Shown here: positions 23,075-29,632 of the stretch, piece after piece | Position numbering within the stretch: the stretch's first letter is position 1 | How the letters are laid out: the number at the start of each line of letters is the position of its first letter | Source: Candidatus Omnitrophota bacterium | GTDB lineage: Bacteria; Omnitrophota; Gorgyraeia; Gygaellales; Profunditerraquicolaceae | DNA: 46,396 nucleotides | NCBI GenBank assembly: GCA_016782485.1 | Contig: JADHYK010000003.1 | Coordinates: 1-46,396 of the forward strand | Reading direction: 5' to 3' | Made by a program: the position numbers and the translations under genes | The notes under the pieces: model-generated | What the model was told of the DNA's origin: nothing | The model's database searches: none | What the model saw: the letters and a program-made list of their open reading frames with translations, nothing else

Positions 23075-24106
23075 ATGGGAAAAATCAATCCTTCGAAAGC
23101 CCGGGCTAAAGCCCACGATTTACTCAGGATTGATACTGAGAGCGGCGTATTCTTTCCACGTCCTAAAGGGCGGGGTTCCAACGCCGCCGAATGTATCAAT
23201 CCTTCGAAAGCCCGGGCTAAAGCCCACGATTTACTCAGGATTGATACTGAGAGCGGCGTATTCTTTCCACGTCCTAAAGGGCGGGGTTCCAACGCCGCCG
23301 AATGTATCAATTTTACCAAAATGGTTGCCTCAGGTAATGACTTTATTGTGGTTGAGCGCCTGGCCAATCTGCCGGCCTCCCGGTTTAAAAAGACAGTGAG
23401 AGAGATTTGTGATAGAAAATACGCCGTAGGGGCAGACGGGGTGCTTTTGCTGGAGAAGTCTAAAAATGCGGATATCAGAATGCGCATCTTTAATGCCGAC
23501 GGCTCCGAGGCAGAAATGTGCGGCAACGGGGCGCGCTGTATTGCGTTATACATAAGCCGCAGGGGGAGTGCGCAGAAAAAAATAGAGACGATGGCCGGGA
23601 TAATCCAAGCGCAGGTAAACGGCGATAACGTAAAGATAAAGCTCACCGACCCCAAAGATATAAAACTGGATATTTCCCTTAAAGTCAACAACCGCGAGCT
23701 GGCAGTCAATTTTATCAATACCGGTGTCCCGCATACGGTGATCTTCGTAGAGGGCCTGCAGAATATAGACGTATTTGATTTAGGCAGGCAGATCCGTTAT
23801 CATAAAAAGTTTGCCCCGGCAGGGACGAACGTAGATTTTGTAGAAGTCTTCAATAATGATTCTATAGGGGTGAGGACCTACGAGAGGGGCGTCGAGGGGG
23901 AGACCCTTGCCTGCGGCACGGGAGTAGTTGCTGCGGCGTTAATTGCCGATTATAAGTTAAGAGCCGCAGATTTTAGAAAGATAAACGTGAAGACAAGAAG
24001 CGGGGAGGTATTGAGGGTATATTTTGAGAGGGTAGGCAGCGGTTTTGAAAATGTCTGGCTTGAGGGCAGGGTAAAAATAGCCTATACGGGGGCAATAAAG
24101 ATTTAG
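23075..24106 (+). CDS. dapF: Diaminopimelate epimerase with a 74-residue repeat-encoded N-terminal insert
   Basis: The 343-residue protein converts LL-DAP to meso-DAP. The two catalytic cysteines are C149 in M-C-G-N-G-A-R-C and C280 in A-C-G-T-G. DapF proteins are normally about 270-280 residues and start like M-x-F-T-K-M-x-x-x-G-N-D-F. Here M-G-K is followed by two identical 37-residue copies (residues 4-77) before I-N-F-T-K-M-V-A-S-G-N-D-F. No in-frame ATG, GTG or TTG lies between the insert and F-T-K, so the insert is probably translated. It is one base from lysA. Confidence 0.92.
   Translation: MGKINPSKARAKAHDLLRIDTESGVFFPRPKGRGSNAAECINPSKARAKAHDLLRIDTESGVFFPRPKGRGSNAAECINFTKMVASGNDFIVVERLANLPASRFKKTVREICDRKYAVGADGVLLLEKSKNADIRMRIFNADGSEAEMCGNGARCIALYISRRGSAQKKIETMAGIIQAQVNGDNVKIKLTDPKDIKLDISLKVNNRELAVNFINTGVPHTVIFVEGLQNIDVFDLGRQIRYHKKFAPAGTNVDFVEVFNNDSIGVRTYERGVEGETLACGTGVVAAALIADYKLRAADFRKINVKTRSGEVLRVYFERVGSGFENVWLEGRVKIAYTGAIKI
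23084..23305 (+). repeat. Perfect 111-bp tandem duplication of a palindromic element inside dapF
   Basis: The two copies (23084-23194 and 23195-23305) are identical base for base, and an ATCAAT/ATCAA begins each copy and the sequence after them. Each copy holds a hairpin bounded by AATCCTTCG and CTCAGGATT and a second with GCGGCGT and ACGCCGC arms. The length of 111 keeps the frame open. Confidence 0.95.
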
Positions 24107-24116
24107 GAGGCAAATT

Positions 24117-24992
24117 ATGTTTAGCGGCTCAATTGTTGCCATAGTAACACCGTTTAAAAACGGGAAACTTGATGAGAATAAATTAAAGGAATTGGTTGAA
24201 TTTCAGCTAAAGAATGGCAGCAGCGGCATTGTGCCTTGCGGGACCACGGGGGAATCGGCGACCTTAAACTTCCAGGAGCACGAACGGGTTATCGAAGTTA
24301 CGATAAAGCAGGTCAACAAGAGAGTTCCGGTTATCGCAGGGACGGGCTCCAATTCCACGGAGGAGGCGATAATGTTGACCAGGGCTGCGGCCGTTGCAGG
24401 GGCAGACGCTTCGCTGCAGGTCTCGCCGTATTATAACCGTCCGACGCAAGCCGGACTTTATGAACACTTTAAAAAGATAGCCGATAGCGTGGGCATACCG
24501 ATTGTTCTTTATAATATAGCTTCGCGCACCGGCGTCAATATCGAGCCGGAGACGATCGCAAGATTGGCTGCGGATTGTAAAAATATTGTAGGCGTAAAAG
24601 AGGCTTCAGGGAGCCTGGACCAGATGTCGCGCATAAGATTATTGTGCGGGGAAAAATTCGATCTGATTTCCGGGGATGACAGCCTGACCCTGCCGATATT
24701 AAGCATAGGCGGCCGGGGTGTTATTTCGGTTATAGCCAACATTGTGCCTGAGGATGTGGCAGGTCTGGTCAGATCTTACCAGAAAGGCGACTTTACCAAA
24801 GCAGTACAGTTGCATTATAAGTTGCTGCCTTTGACTAAAGCCTTGTTTATAGAGACAAACCCCATACCGGTAAAGACGGCGATGGGGCTATTGCGGTTGT
24901 GCGAACCGGATTTAAGGCTTCCTATGTGCACGATGTTGCCGGAGAATCTGGAAAAACTTAAGAAAGCGTTAAAAGACTATGGATTGTTGTAA
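24117..24992 (+). CDS. dapA: 4-hydroxy-tetrahydrodipicolinate synthase
   Basis: The 291-residue TIM-barrel enzyme condenses pyruvate with aspartate semialdehyde, the first committed step to DAP and lysine. The Schiff-base lysine is K161 in V-G-V-K-E-A-S-G. The proton-relay residues T44 (G-T-T-G-E-S-A-T-L), Y106 (Y-Y-N-R-P) and Y132 (L-Y-N-I) are present, and R137 lies in the substrate-entry position. The length and spacing match the E. coli enzyme closely. An AGGAGG ribosome-binding site precedes the ATG. Confidence 0.97.
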   Translation: MFSGSIVAIVTPFKNGKLDENKLKELVEFQLKNGSSGIVPCGTTGESATLNFQEHERVIEVTIKQVNKRVPVIAGTGSNSTEEAIMLTRAAAVAGADASLQVSPYYNRPTQAGLYEHFKKIADSVGIPIVLYNIASRTGVNIEPETIARLAADCKNIVGVKEASGSLDQMSRIRLLCGEKFDLISGDDSLTLPILSIGGRGVISVIANIVPEDVAGLVRSYQKGDFTKAVQLHYKLLPLTKALFIETNPIPVKTAMGLLRLCEPDLRLPMCTMLPENLEKLKKALKDYGLL

Positions 24993-24997
24993 TTTTT

Positions 24998-25063
24998 TAG
25001 CGTTTAGCGGATAGCGTTTAGCGTATAGAAAAACTATCCGCTATACGCTCTACGCTATACGCC
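24998..25063. repeat. Inverted pair of heptamer arrays (dapA-dapB gap)
   Basis: Four TAGCGNN units (TAGCGTT, TAGCGGA, TAGCGTT, TAGCGTA) are followed by TAGAAAAA and then four reverse-complement units (CTATCCG, CTATACG, CTCTACG, CTATACG). The arms of about 28 bases can form an imperfect hairpin with an A-rich loop between the genes. Confidence 0.88.
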
Positions 25064-25077
25064 AACAGGAGAACAGC

Positions 25078-25791
25078 ATGATTAAGCTCGGAATCGCGGG
25101 TGTTTGCGGTAAAATGGGCAGGCGGATCTTGGAATTAGCGCAGAAAGATAGGGATTTTGAAGTTACCCTGGCCCTGGAAAGAAAAGGTACGCCGATGATC
25201 GGCAGGGAGATAGGTAAGCTCAAAATTTCATCCAGTCTCGATGGTTTGTTCCTGGCGGATGTATTCGTGGATTTTACTGCGCCCGAGGCGGCCGACGTCC
25301 ATCTGGATTATGTGGCAAAATACAAAAAAGCGCTTGTTTTAGGCACTACGGCCTTAAGCCAGGCACAATTAAAGAAGGTGGAGGAGGTTTCTAAAACAGT
25401 GCCGGTGGTATATTCCGTGAATATGTCCGTGGGGGTGAATGTTTTATTTTCCCTCTTGCCGCAGATAGCCCAGAGGTTAGGGCCCGATTACCGGATAGAA
25501 ATAGTAGAGGCGCACCACAAGGACAAAAAGGATGCGCCTTCAGGCACGGCAAAAAAAATGGCTCAGCTTTTAAGCGACGCCACAAAAAGAGAAGTCGCGG
25601 TCCACGCCGTAAGGCTGGGCGATATCGTGGGCGACCATACGGTTATTTTTTGCGGGAACTCCGAACGCATTGAAATAAAGCATCAGGCGCATTCGCGTGA
25701 TTTATTTGCACTGGGCGCGCTTAAGGCCGCCAAATGGATTAAAGGCAGGCCCGCAGGCCTTTATTCCATGCAGGACGTGTTGAAGCAGTAG
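25078..25791 (+). CDS. dapB: 4-hydroxy-tetrahydrodipicolinate reductase
   Basis: The 237-residue NAD(P)H-dependent enzyme follows DapA in the DAP route. It has the Rossmann motif G-V-C-G-K-M-G-R-R-I (8-17), the D-F-T-A-P-E segment, the S-V-N-M-S-V-G-V-N loop and the active-site E-A-H-H-K-D-K-K-D-A-P-S-G-T-A. It is shorter than the 270-residue enterobacterial enzyme, like other compact DapB proteins, but all catalytic segments are present. Its TAG stop begins a (TAGTTAG)4 array. Confidence 0.95.
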   Translation: MIKLGIAGVCGKMGRRILELAQKDRDFEVTLALERKGTPMIGREIGKLKISSSLDGLFLADVFVDFTAPEAADVHLDYVAKYKKALVLGTTALSQAQLKKVEEVSKTVPVVYSVNMSVGVNVLFSLLPQIAQRLGPDYRIEIVEAHHKDKKDAPSGTAKKMAQLLSDATKREVAVHAVRLGDIVGDHTVIFCGNSERIEIKHQAHSRDLFALGALKAAKWIKGRPAGLYSMQDVLKQ

Positions 25792-25816
25792 TTAGTAGTT
25801 AGTAGTTAGTAGTTAG
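25789..25816 (+). repeat. Four perfect TAGTTAG heptamers (dapB-dapL junction)
   Basis: The array starts with the dapB stop codon itself and ends where a GGGGGAGGG ribosome-binding site begins, nine bases before the dapL ATG. It is the same unit and copy number as the array between argD and argF. Confidence 0.93.
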
Positions 25817-25824
25817 GGGGAGGG

Positions 25825-27009
25825 ATGTTTAAGGTTTCTAAAAGATTGAATTCACTTCCGCCGTATCTCTTTTTAGAGATTGATAAGGCAAAGAGAATTG
25901 CCCGGGCAGCAGGCAGGGATATTATCGATTTAGGTATAGGCGACCCTGACTGGCCCACGCCGAAATATATTATCGAAGCGCTGTATCAAGCGGCACATGA
26001 TCCGGCAACTCACCGTTATGCCCTTGACCAGGGGATGCCGGCGCTGCGGCGCTCTATTCAAGGCTGGTATCAGCGCAGATTTGCCGTTGAACTTAATCCC
26101 GACAGCGAAATCCTTCCTTTAATCGGTTCAAAAGAAGGCATCGCACATTTCCCCCTGGCCTTTATAAATGAAGGTGATTATTCGTTAGTGCCCGATCCCT
26201 GCTATCCTCCTTATAAAGGGGGAACAATTTTTGCCGGCGGCAGGCCGTATCTATTGCCGCTACTAGAGTCAAACGGCTTTTTACCGGATTTAGCAAAAAT
26301 CCCGCTTCATATCCGTAAGAAAGCCAGGTTAATCTACCTTAATTATCCCAATAACCCTACCGGTGCTACGGCAGAAAAAGACTTTTACCGGGAGGTTATC
26401 GCTTTTGCAAAAAAGAACAAAATTATTGTTATCTCAGACCTTGCCTATTCAGAGTTGAGCTACGAAGGCTATCAGCCCGCAAGCCTCCTGGAGGTCGAGG
26501 GCGCAAAGGATGTGGCAATAGAATTTCATTCGCTTTCTAAAACCTATAATATGACCGGCTGGCGCATCGGCTGGGCCTGCGGCAACCATAATCTGGTATC
26601 CGCGTTAGGTAAAGTCAAGTCCAACATTGATTCCGGTATATTCTCGGCGATTCAATTAGCAGGCATTGCTGCCCTGGAGGGGCCGGATGAGGATATCAGC
26701 AAAATGCGCAGCCTTTATCAACAGAGGCGCGATACCCTGATTGCAGGCTTAAGGTCTCTGGGCTGGCAGGTAACACCGCCCAGGGCGACCTTTTACGTGT
26801 GGATAAAAATTCCTAAAAAAACAGATTCCGTCAGATTCAGCTCCTTATTATTGGAAAAGGCGGATATCATTGTTACGCCCGGAGTGGGGTTCGGTAAATA
26901 CGGCGAGGGCTACATCAGGATAGCGCTTACCGTTGGGGAAGAGAGGATTAAAGAAGCGGTAAGGCGGTTAGAAAAAGTAATTGAGGCCAAAACTTATGGA
27001 ACAAAGTGA
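25825..27009 (+). CDS. dapL: LL-diaminopimelate aminotransferase
   Basis: The 394-residue class I/II PLP aminotransferase converts tetrahydrodipicolinate straight to LL-DAP, bypassing the succinyl and acetyl routes. The early segment D-L-G-I-G-D-P-D-W-P-T-P, the Y-L-N-Y-P-N-N-P-T-G block and the Schiff-base lysine K239 in H-S-L-S-K-T-Y-N-M-T-G-W-R are present. Clustering with dapA, dapB, dapF and lysA makes DapL a stronger call than a generic aspartate aminotransferase. The last residues (A-K-T-Y-G-T-K) are encoded by an intergenic repeat that overlaps the gene end. Confidence 0.9.
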   Translation: MFKVSKRLNSLPPYLFLEIDKAKRIARAAGRDIIDLGIGDPDWPTPKYIIEALYQAAHDPATHRYALDQGMPALRRSIQGWYQRRFAVELNPDSEILPLIGSKEGIAHFPLAFINEGDYSLVPDPCYPPYKGGTIFAGGRPYLLPLLESNGFLPDLAKIPLHIRKKARLIYLNYPNNPTGATAEKDFYREVIAFAKKNKIIVISDLAYSELSYEGYQPASLLEVEGAKDVAIEFHSLSKTYNMTGWRIGWACGNHNLVSALGKVKSNIDSGIFSAIQLAGIAALEGPDEDISKMRSLYQQRRDTLIAGLRSLGWQVTPPRATFYVWIKIPKKTDSVRFSSLLLEKADIIVTPGVGFGKYGEGYIRIALTVGEERIKEAVRRLEKVIEAKTYGTK

Positions 27010-27072
27010 ACATAAGTTTTATGGCCGAACTTATCCTGAGGCCGCCAGGGTTTATGGCGGACGAAGGATCTC
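26986..27072. repeat. Mosaic palindromic repeat, copy D, overlapping the end of dapL
   Basis: The first hairpin is AAAACTTATG...CATAAGTTTT, flanked by GGCC and GGCC-like ends, and it covers the dapL stop. The second is ATCCTGAGGCCGCCA...TGGCGGACGAAGGAT (about 27032-27070). Confidence 0.85.
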
Positions 27073-27081
27073 AACATTGAA

Positions 27082-27483
27082 ATGATTGTCTGTTATATAG
27101 GCACCGGTTCCAACCTTGGCAACAGGCTTGAAAACTTAAGGGTTGCAGTTAAAAAAGTCAATTCCTTAAAAAATACAAAAGTGCTTAAGAGTTCCAGAAT
27201 AATCCAGACCAAGCCGCTGGGCGGCCCGCGCAGGCAGCCGGAATTTTTGAATGCTGTTTTAAAAATCCGCACAAAACTTTCTGCTCTGCTGCTTCTGAAA
27301 AGCCTTAAAGCAATAGAAAAAGAGTTGGGCAGAAAAAAGAGCGTGCGTTTCGGCCCCCGGGTAATAGACCTGGATATATTATTATACGGGGATAAGATTA
27401 TAGAAACAAAAGACCTCGTTGTCCCGCACCCGAGAATCTTTGAGAGGGATTTTGTGCTGAGGCCTTTACTGGAGATAATATGA
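27082..27483 (+). CDS. folK: 2-amino-4-hydroxy-6-hydroxymethyldihydropteridine diphosphokinase
   Basis: The 133-residue HPPK transfers pyrophosphate from ATP to the pterin precursor in folate synthesis. It shows the N-terminal G-T-G-S-N-L-G-N-R (7-15), the metal-binding G-P-R-V-I-D-L-D-I-L-L-Y-G and the substrate-binding V-P-H-P-R followed by R-D-F-V-L-R-P-L. The protein is compact but complete. Its stop overlaps the panC start by four bases (ATGA). Confidence 0.95.
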   Translation: MIVCYIGTGSNLGNRLENLRVAVKKVNSLKNTKVLKSSRIIQTKPLGGPRRQPEFLNAVLKIRTKLSALLLLKSLKAIEKELGRKKSVRFGPRVIDLDILLYGDKIIETKDLVVPHPRIFERDFVLRPLLEII

Positions 27484-28334
27484 AGGCAGTCCGCGGCATA
27501 AAACAGATGGTGGCAGCGGCCAAAATAATCAAAGCCAAAGGCAAAACAGTCGGCTTTGTGCCGACGATGGGCGCGTTGCATGAGGCCCATCTTGGTTTAA
27601 TCCGCCGGGCGCAGAGAGATAATGATTTTACGGTAGTAAGCATATTTGTAAATCCGGCGCAATTCGCCCCCGCCGAAGATTTTAAGAAATACCCCAGAGA
27701 CATAAAAGGCGATGCCCGGCTTTGTAAAAAAGAGGGGGTGGATATCCTGTTTTGCCCCACGGTAAAAGAGATGTATCCGGAAGATTTCAGCAGTTTTGTT
27801 GAGGTAAAGGGTTTAAGCGGCGTTCTTTGCGGGAAATCGCGCCCAGGGCATTTCAGGGGAGTTGCCACCATCGTCACCAAGCTTTTTAATATCGTCAGCC
27901 CTGACGTCGCTTATTTCGGGCAGAAGGATGCCCAGCAGGCGCTAATCATAAAAAGATTAGTCCGGGATTTAAATCTACCGGTTAAAATAAAGGTTCTGCC
28001 GATTATCCGCGACAAGGACGGGTTGGCCCTGAGTTCGAGGAATAGGTATCTAAGCGGTGCAGAGAGAAAGGACGCATCAGTTCTCTTTTCGGCGCTAAAG
28101 CTGGCCAGAGGTTTAGTTAATAAAGGGATCAGGGATCCGCGCGAAATAGTCAGGAGAGTTTCCGGGCTGATTAAGACAAAAAAGAAAGCCAGGATTGATT
28201 ACGTATCCGTTGTGGACTTAGGGAATTTTGGGCCGGTTAAAAAGATAAAGGATAATTGCCTGATTGCTTTGGCGGTCTGGCTGGGGGAGACAAGGTTGAT
28301 TGATAATATAATAATATCGGGTAAGAGAAATTAA
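27480..28334 (+). CDS. panC: Pantothenate synthetase
   Basis: The 284-residue enzyme joins pantoate and beta-alanine with ATP. The N-terminal V-P-T-M-G-A-L-H-E-A-H-L holds the HxxH pair H34 and H37. Most relatives have H-E-G-H, so the Gly-to-Ala change is a small oddity. The F-G-Q-K-D-A-Q-Q segment and the KMSKS-like D-G-L-A-L-S-S-R-N-R-Y-L are intact. It is coupled to folK and lies four bases before an aspartate dehydrogenase gene, so the cluster is cofactor-related. Confidence 0.96.
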   Translation: MKAVRGIKQMVAAAKIIKAKGKTVGFVPTMGALHEAHLGLIRRAQRDNDFTVVSIFVNPAQFAPAEDFKKYPRDIKGDARLCKKEGVDILFCPTVKEMYPEDFSSFVEVKGLSGVLCGKSRPGHFRGVATIVTKLFNIVSPDVAYFGQKDAQQALIIKRLVRDLNLPVKIKVLPIIRDKDGLALSSRNRYLSGAERKDASVLFSALKLARGLVNKGIRDPREIVRRVSGLIKTKKKARIDYVSVVDLGNFGPVKKIKDNCLIALAVWLGETRLIDNIIISGKRN

Positions 28335-28338
28335 GGGT

Positions 28339-29169
28339 ATGGGTAAGAGCAAGAGGTTAAAAATAGGCATTGTCGGTTGCGGCGCTATCGGCAGTTCCAT
28401 GGCAAAGTTCATCGTCAAGAAGCTTTTCTCCCAGGCGCAGCTATCCGCACTTTATGACCTGGATGCCTCAAAGATTAAGAAGCTTGCAAAGTCAGTTTCT
28501 AAAAAAAGGGATTTAGCGGCGGGGAGCCTCGGGGATTTGATTGCCGAATCTCAATTGGTAGTCGAGGCGGCTTCTGCACTAAGCTCGCGGGAGATTGCCC
28601 GGCGCGCCTTGTCTATGGGCCGCGATGTTATGATTATGAGCACAGGGGGCGTTGCCGGCAGCCTTAAGGAATTAAGCCTGCTGGCAAAGAAGAATAACGC
28701 CAGGGTTTACATCCCAAGCGGGGCTATCTGTGGGGTGGATGCCCTGAAGGCCGCCAAGTTAGGCAGGATTAAAAGCGTTACTTTGACCACGCGCAAAAAC
28801 CCGCGCTCTTTTAAAGGGGTCAAATATGTAGAGGAGCGCAGGATAAAACTTGCCGGGATAAAGAAAGAGACGGTATTATTTTCCGGTTCGGCCAGAGAGG
28901 CGGTAAGGCATTTTCCTCAGAACATCAACGTTGCCGCCGTATTAAGCCTTGCAGGTATCGGCCAGGACAGGACGCTGGTTAGATTGATTGCTTCACCCGG
29001 GACAAAAAGAAACATTCACGAAATTAAAATAGAGTCCGCCTCCGGAGATATCAGCACGCGCACGCAAAACCTATTGCATCCGGACAACCCCAAGACTAGC
29101 TTTTTAGCGGTATTGTCGGCGATGGCTGCCCTGAGGCAGATTCTGGAGCCGGTGAGGATAGGGACTTAA
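28339..29169 (+). CDS. nadX: L-aspartate dehydrogenase (NadX-like)
   Basis: The 276-residue NAD(P)-dependent enzyme has a Rossmann start, I-G-I-V-G-C-G-A-I-G-S-S, and the aspartate dehydrogenase catalytic-domain features Y-I-P-S-G-A-I-C-G-V-D-A-L and N-P-R-S-F-K-G, later N-I-N-V-A-A and the closing N-P-K-T-S (PF01958 type). Members oxidise aspartate to iminoaspartate, which can feed NAD synthesis. The neighbours panC and folK fit a cofactor-synthesis setting. A biosynthetic direction (aspartate from oxaloacetate and ammonia) cannot be excluded. Confidence 0.85.
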   Translation: MGKSKRLKIGIVGCGAIGSSMAKFIVKKLFSQAQLSALYDLDASKIKKLAKSVSKKRDLAAGSLGDLIAESQLVVEAASALSSREIARRALSMGRDVMIMSTGGVAGSLKELSLLAKKNNARVYIPSGAICGVDALKAAKLGRIKSVTLTTRKNPRSFKGVKYVEERRIKLAGIKKETVLFSGSAREAVRHFPQNINVAAVLSLAGIGQDRTLVRLIASPGTKRNIHEIKIESASGDISTRTQNLLHPDNPKTSFLAVLSAMAALRQILEPVRIGT

Positions 29170-29298
29170 GTGAGGCCATAAGTTATGGAGCGTAAGCGAA
29201 CATAACTTATCTGGCCGAACTTATCCGCCGTAGGCGGATTTAATTCACACAATAACTTACTCACACTGACGTGTTCGTAAGTTATGTGTTCATTAAAG
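29169..29298. repeat. Mosaic palindromic intergenic repeat, copy E
   Basis: Three hairpins lie in order: CATAAGTTATG...CATAACTTATC, TCCGCCGTAGGCGGA, and AATAACTTAC...GTAAGTTATG, the last framed by AATTCACACA and GTGTTCATTAAAG. The order and framing match copies A, B and F. Confidence 0.8.
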
Positions 29299-29317
29299 AG
29301 AGGGGGTGAATCAGAAT

Positions 29318-29560
29318 ATGGCAGAGAAATTAGTAAAGCTGGGAATCAAAAGGCAGAAAGGTTACCTTTACTTCATCGATAAGCAGGGTGATGTCTCTTG
29401 CGCCAAGATGGCCAGAGGCAAACGTAAAGGCGGCGGCCGCAAAAAGGTAGCAAAGTGCGGCATCAAGAGAAAAGAGGGATACCTTTATTTTCTTGATAAG
29501 AAAGGCGATGTCTCCTGCGCCAAGATGAAAAGAGGCGGAAAGAAGAGAAAGAAAAGATAA
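29318..29560 (+). CDS. Small, very basic protein with an internal duplication, unknown
   Basis: From ATG 29318 the product is 80 residues; a GTG at 29306 would add four. It consists of two near-identical halves of the form K-x-G-I-K-R-x-x-G-Y-L-Y-F-x-D-K-x-G-D-V-S-C-A-K-M, each followed by a K/R/G-rich tail. Each half has one Cys in V-S-C-A-K-M, and a third Cys precedes the second half. The GGGGG at 29302-29306 favours the ATG. The composition suggests nucleic-acid binding, but no described fold is recognised. Confidence 0.7.
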   Translation: MAEKLVKLGIKRQKGYLYFIDKQGDVSCAKMARGKRKGGGRKKVAKCGIKRKEGYLYFLDKKGDVSCAKMKRGGKKRKKR

Positions 29561-29578
29561 GCGCAGTGTCAAAAGAGT

Positions 29579-29625
29579 AGCCCCTGTAATAGTTTTTTGA
29601 TCCGTGGTTTACAGGGGCTTACTTT
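29579..29625 (+). terminator. Hairpin with T-rich tail upstream of uvrA
   Basis: An 11-bp perfect stem (AGCCCCTGTAA 29579-29589 with 29609-29619) closes a 19-base loop and is followed by TACTTTT. It could end the upstream transcript. The AGGGG in its 3' arm is the nearest Shine-Dalgarno-like sequence to the uvrA ATG, so the hairpin could also mask it. Confidence 0.6.
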
Positions 29626-29632
29626 TCATAAA

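Noticed and set aside
23130-23399. Open frame in another phase across the dapF duplication, with repeated residues
   Set aside because: The repetition simply reflects the 111-bp DNA duplication read in a second frame; dapF catalytic motifs lie in the other frame.
23068-23718. Minus-strand frame of 216 codons opposite dapF
   Set aside because: It is a mirror of dapF, kept open by the 111-bp duplication; no domain or start signal is visible.
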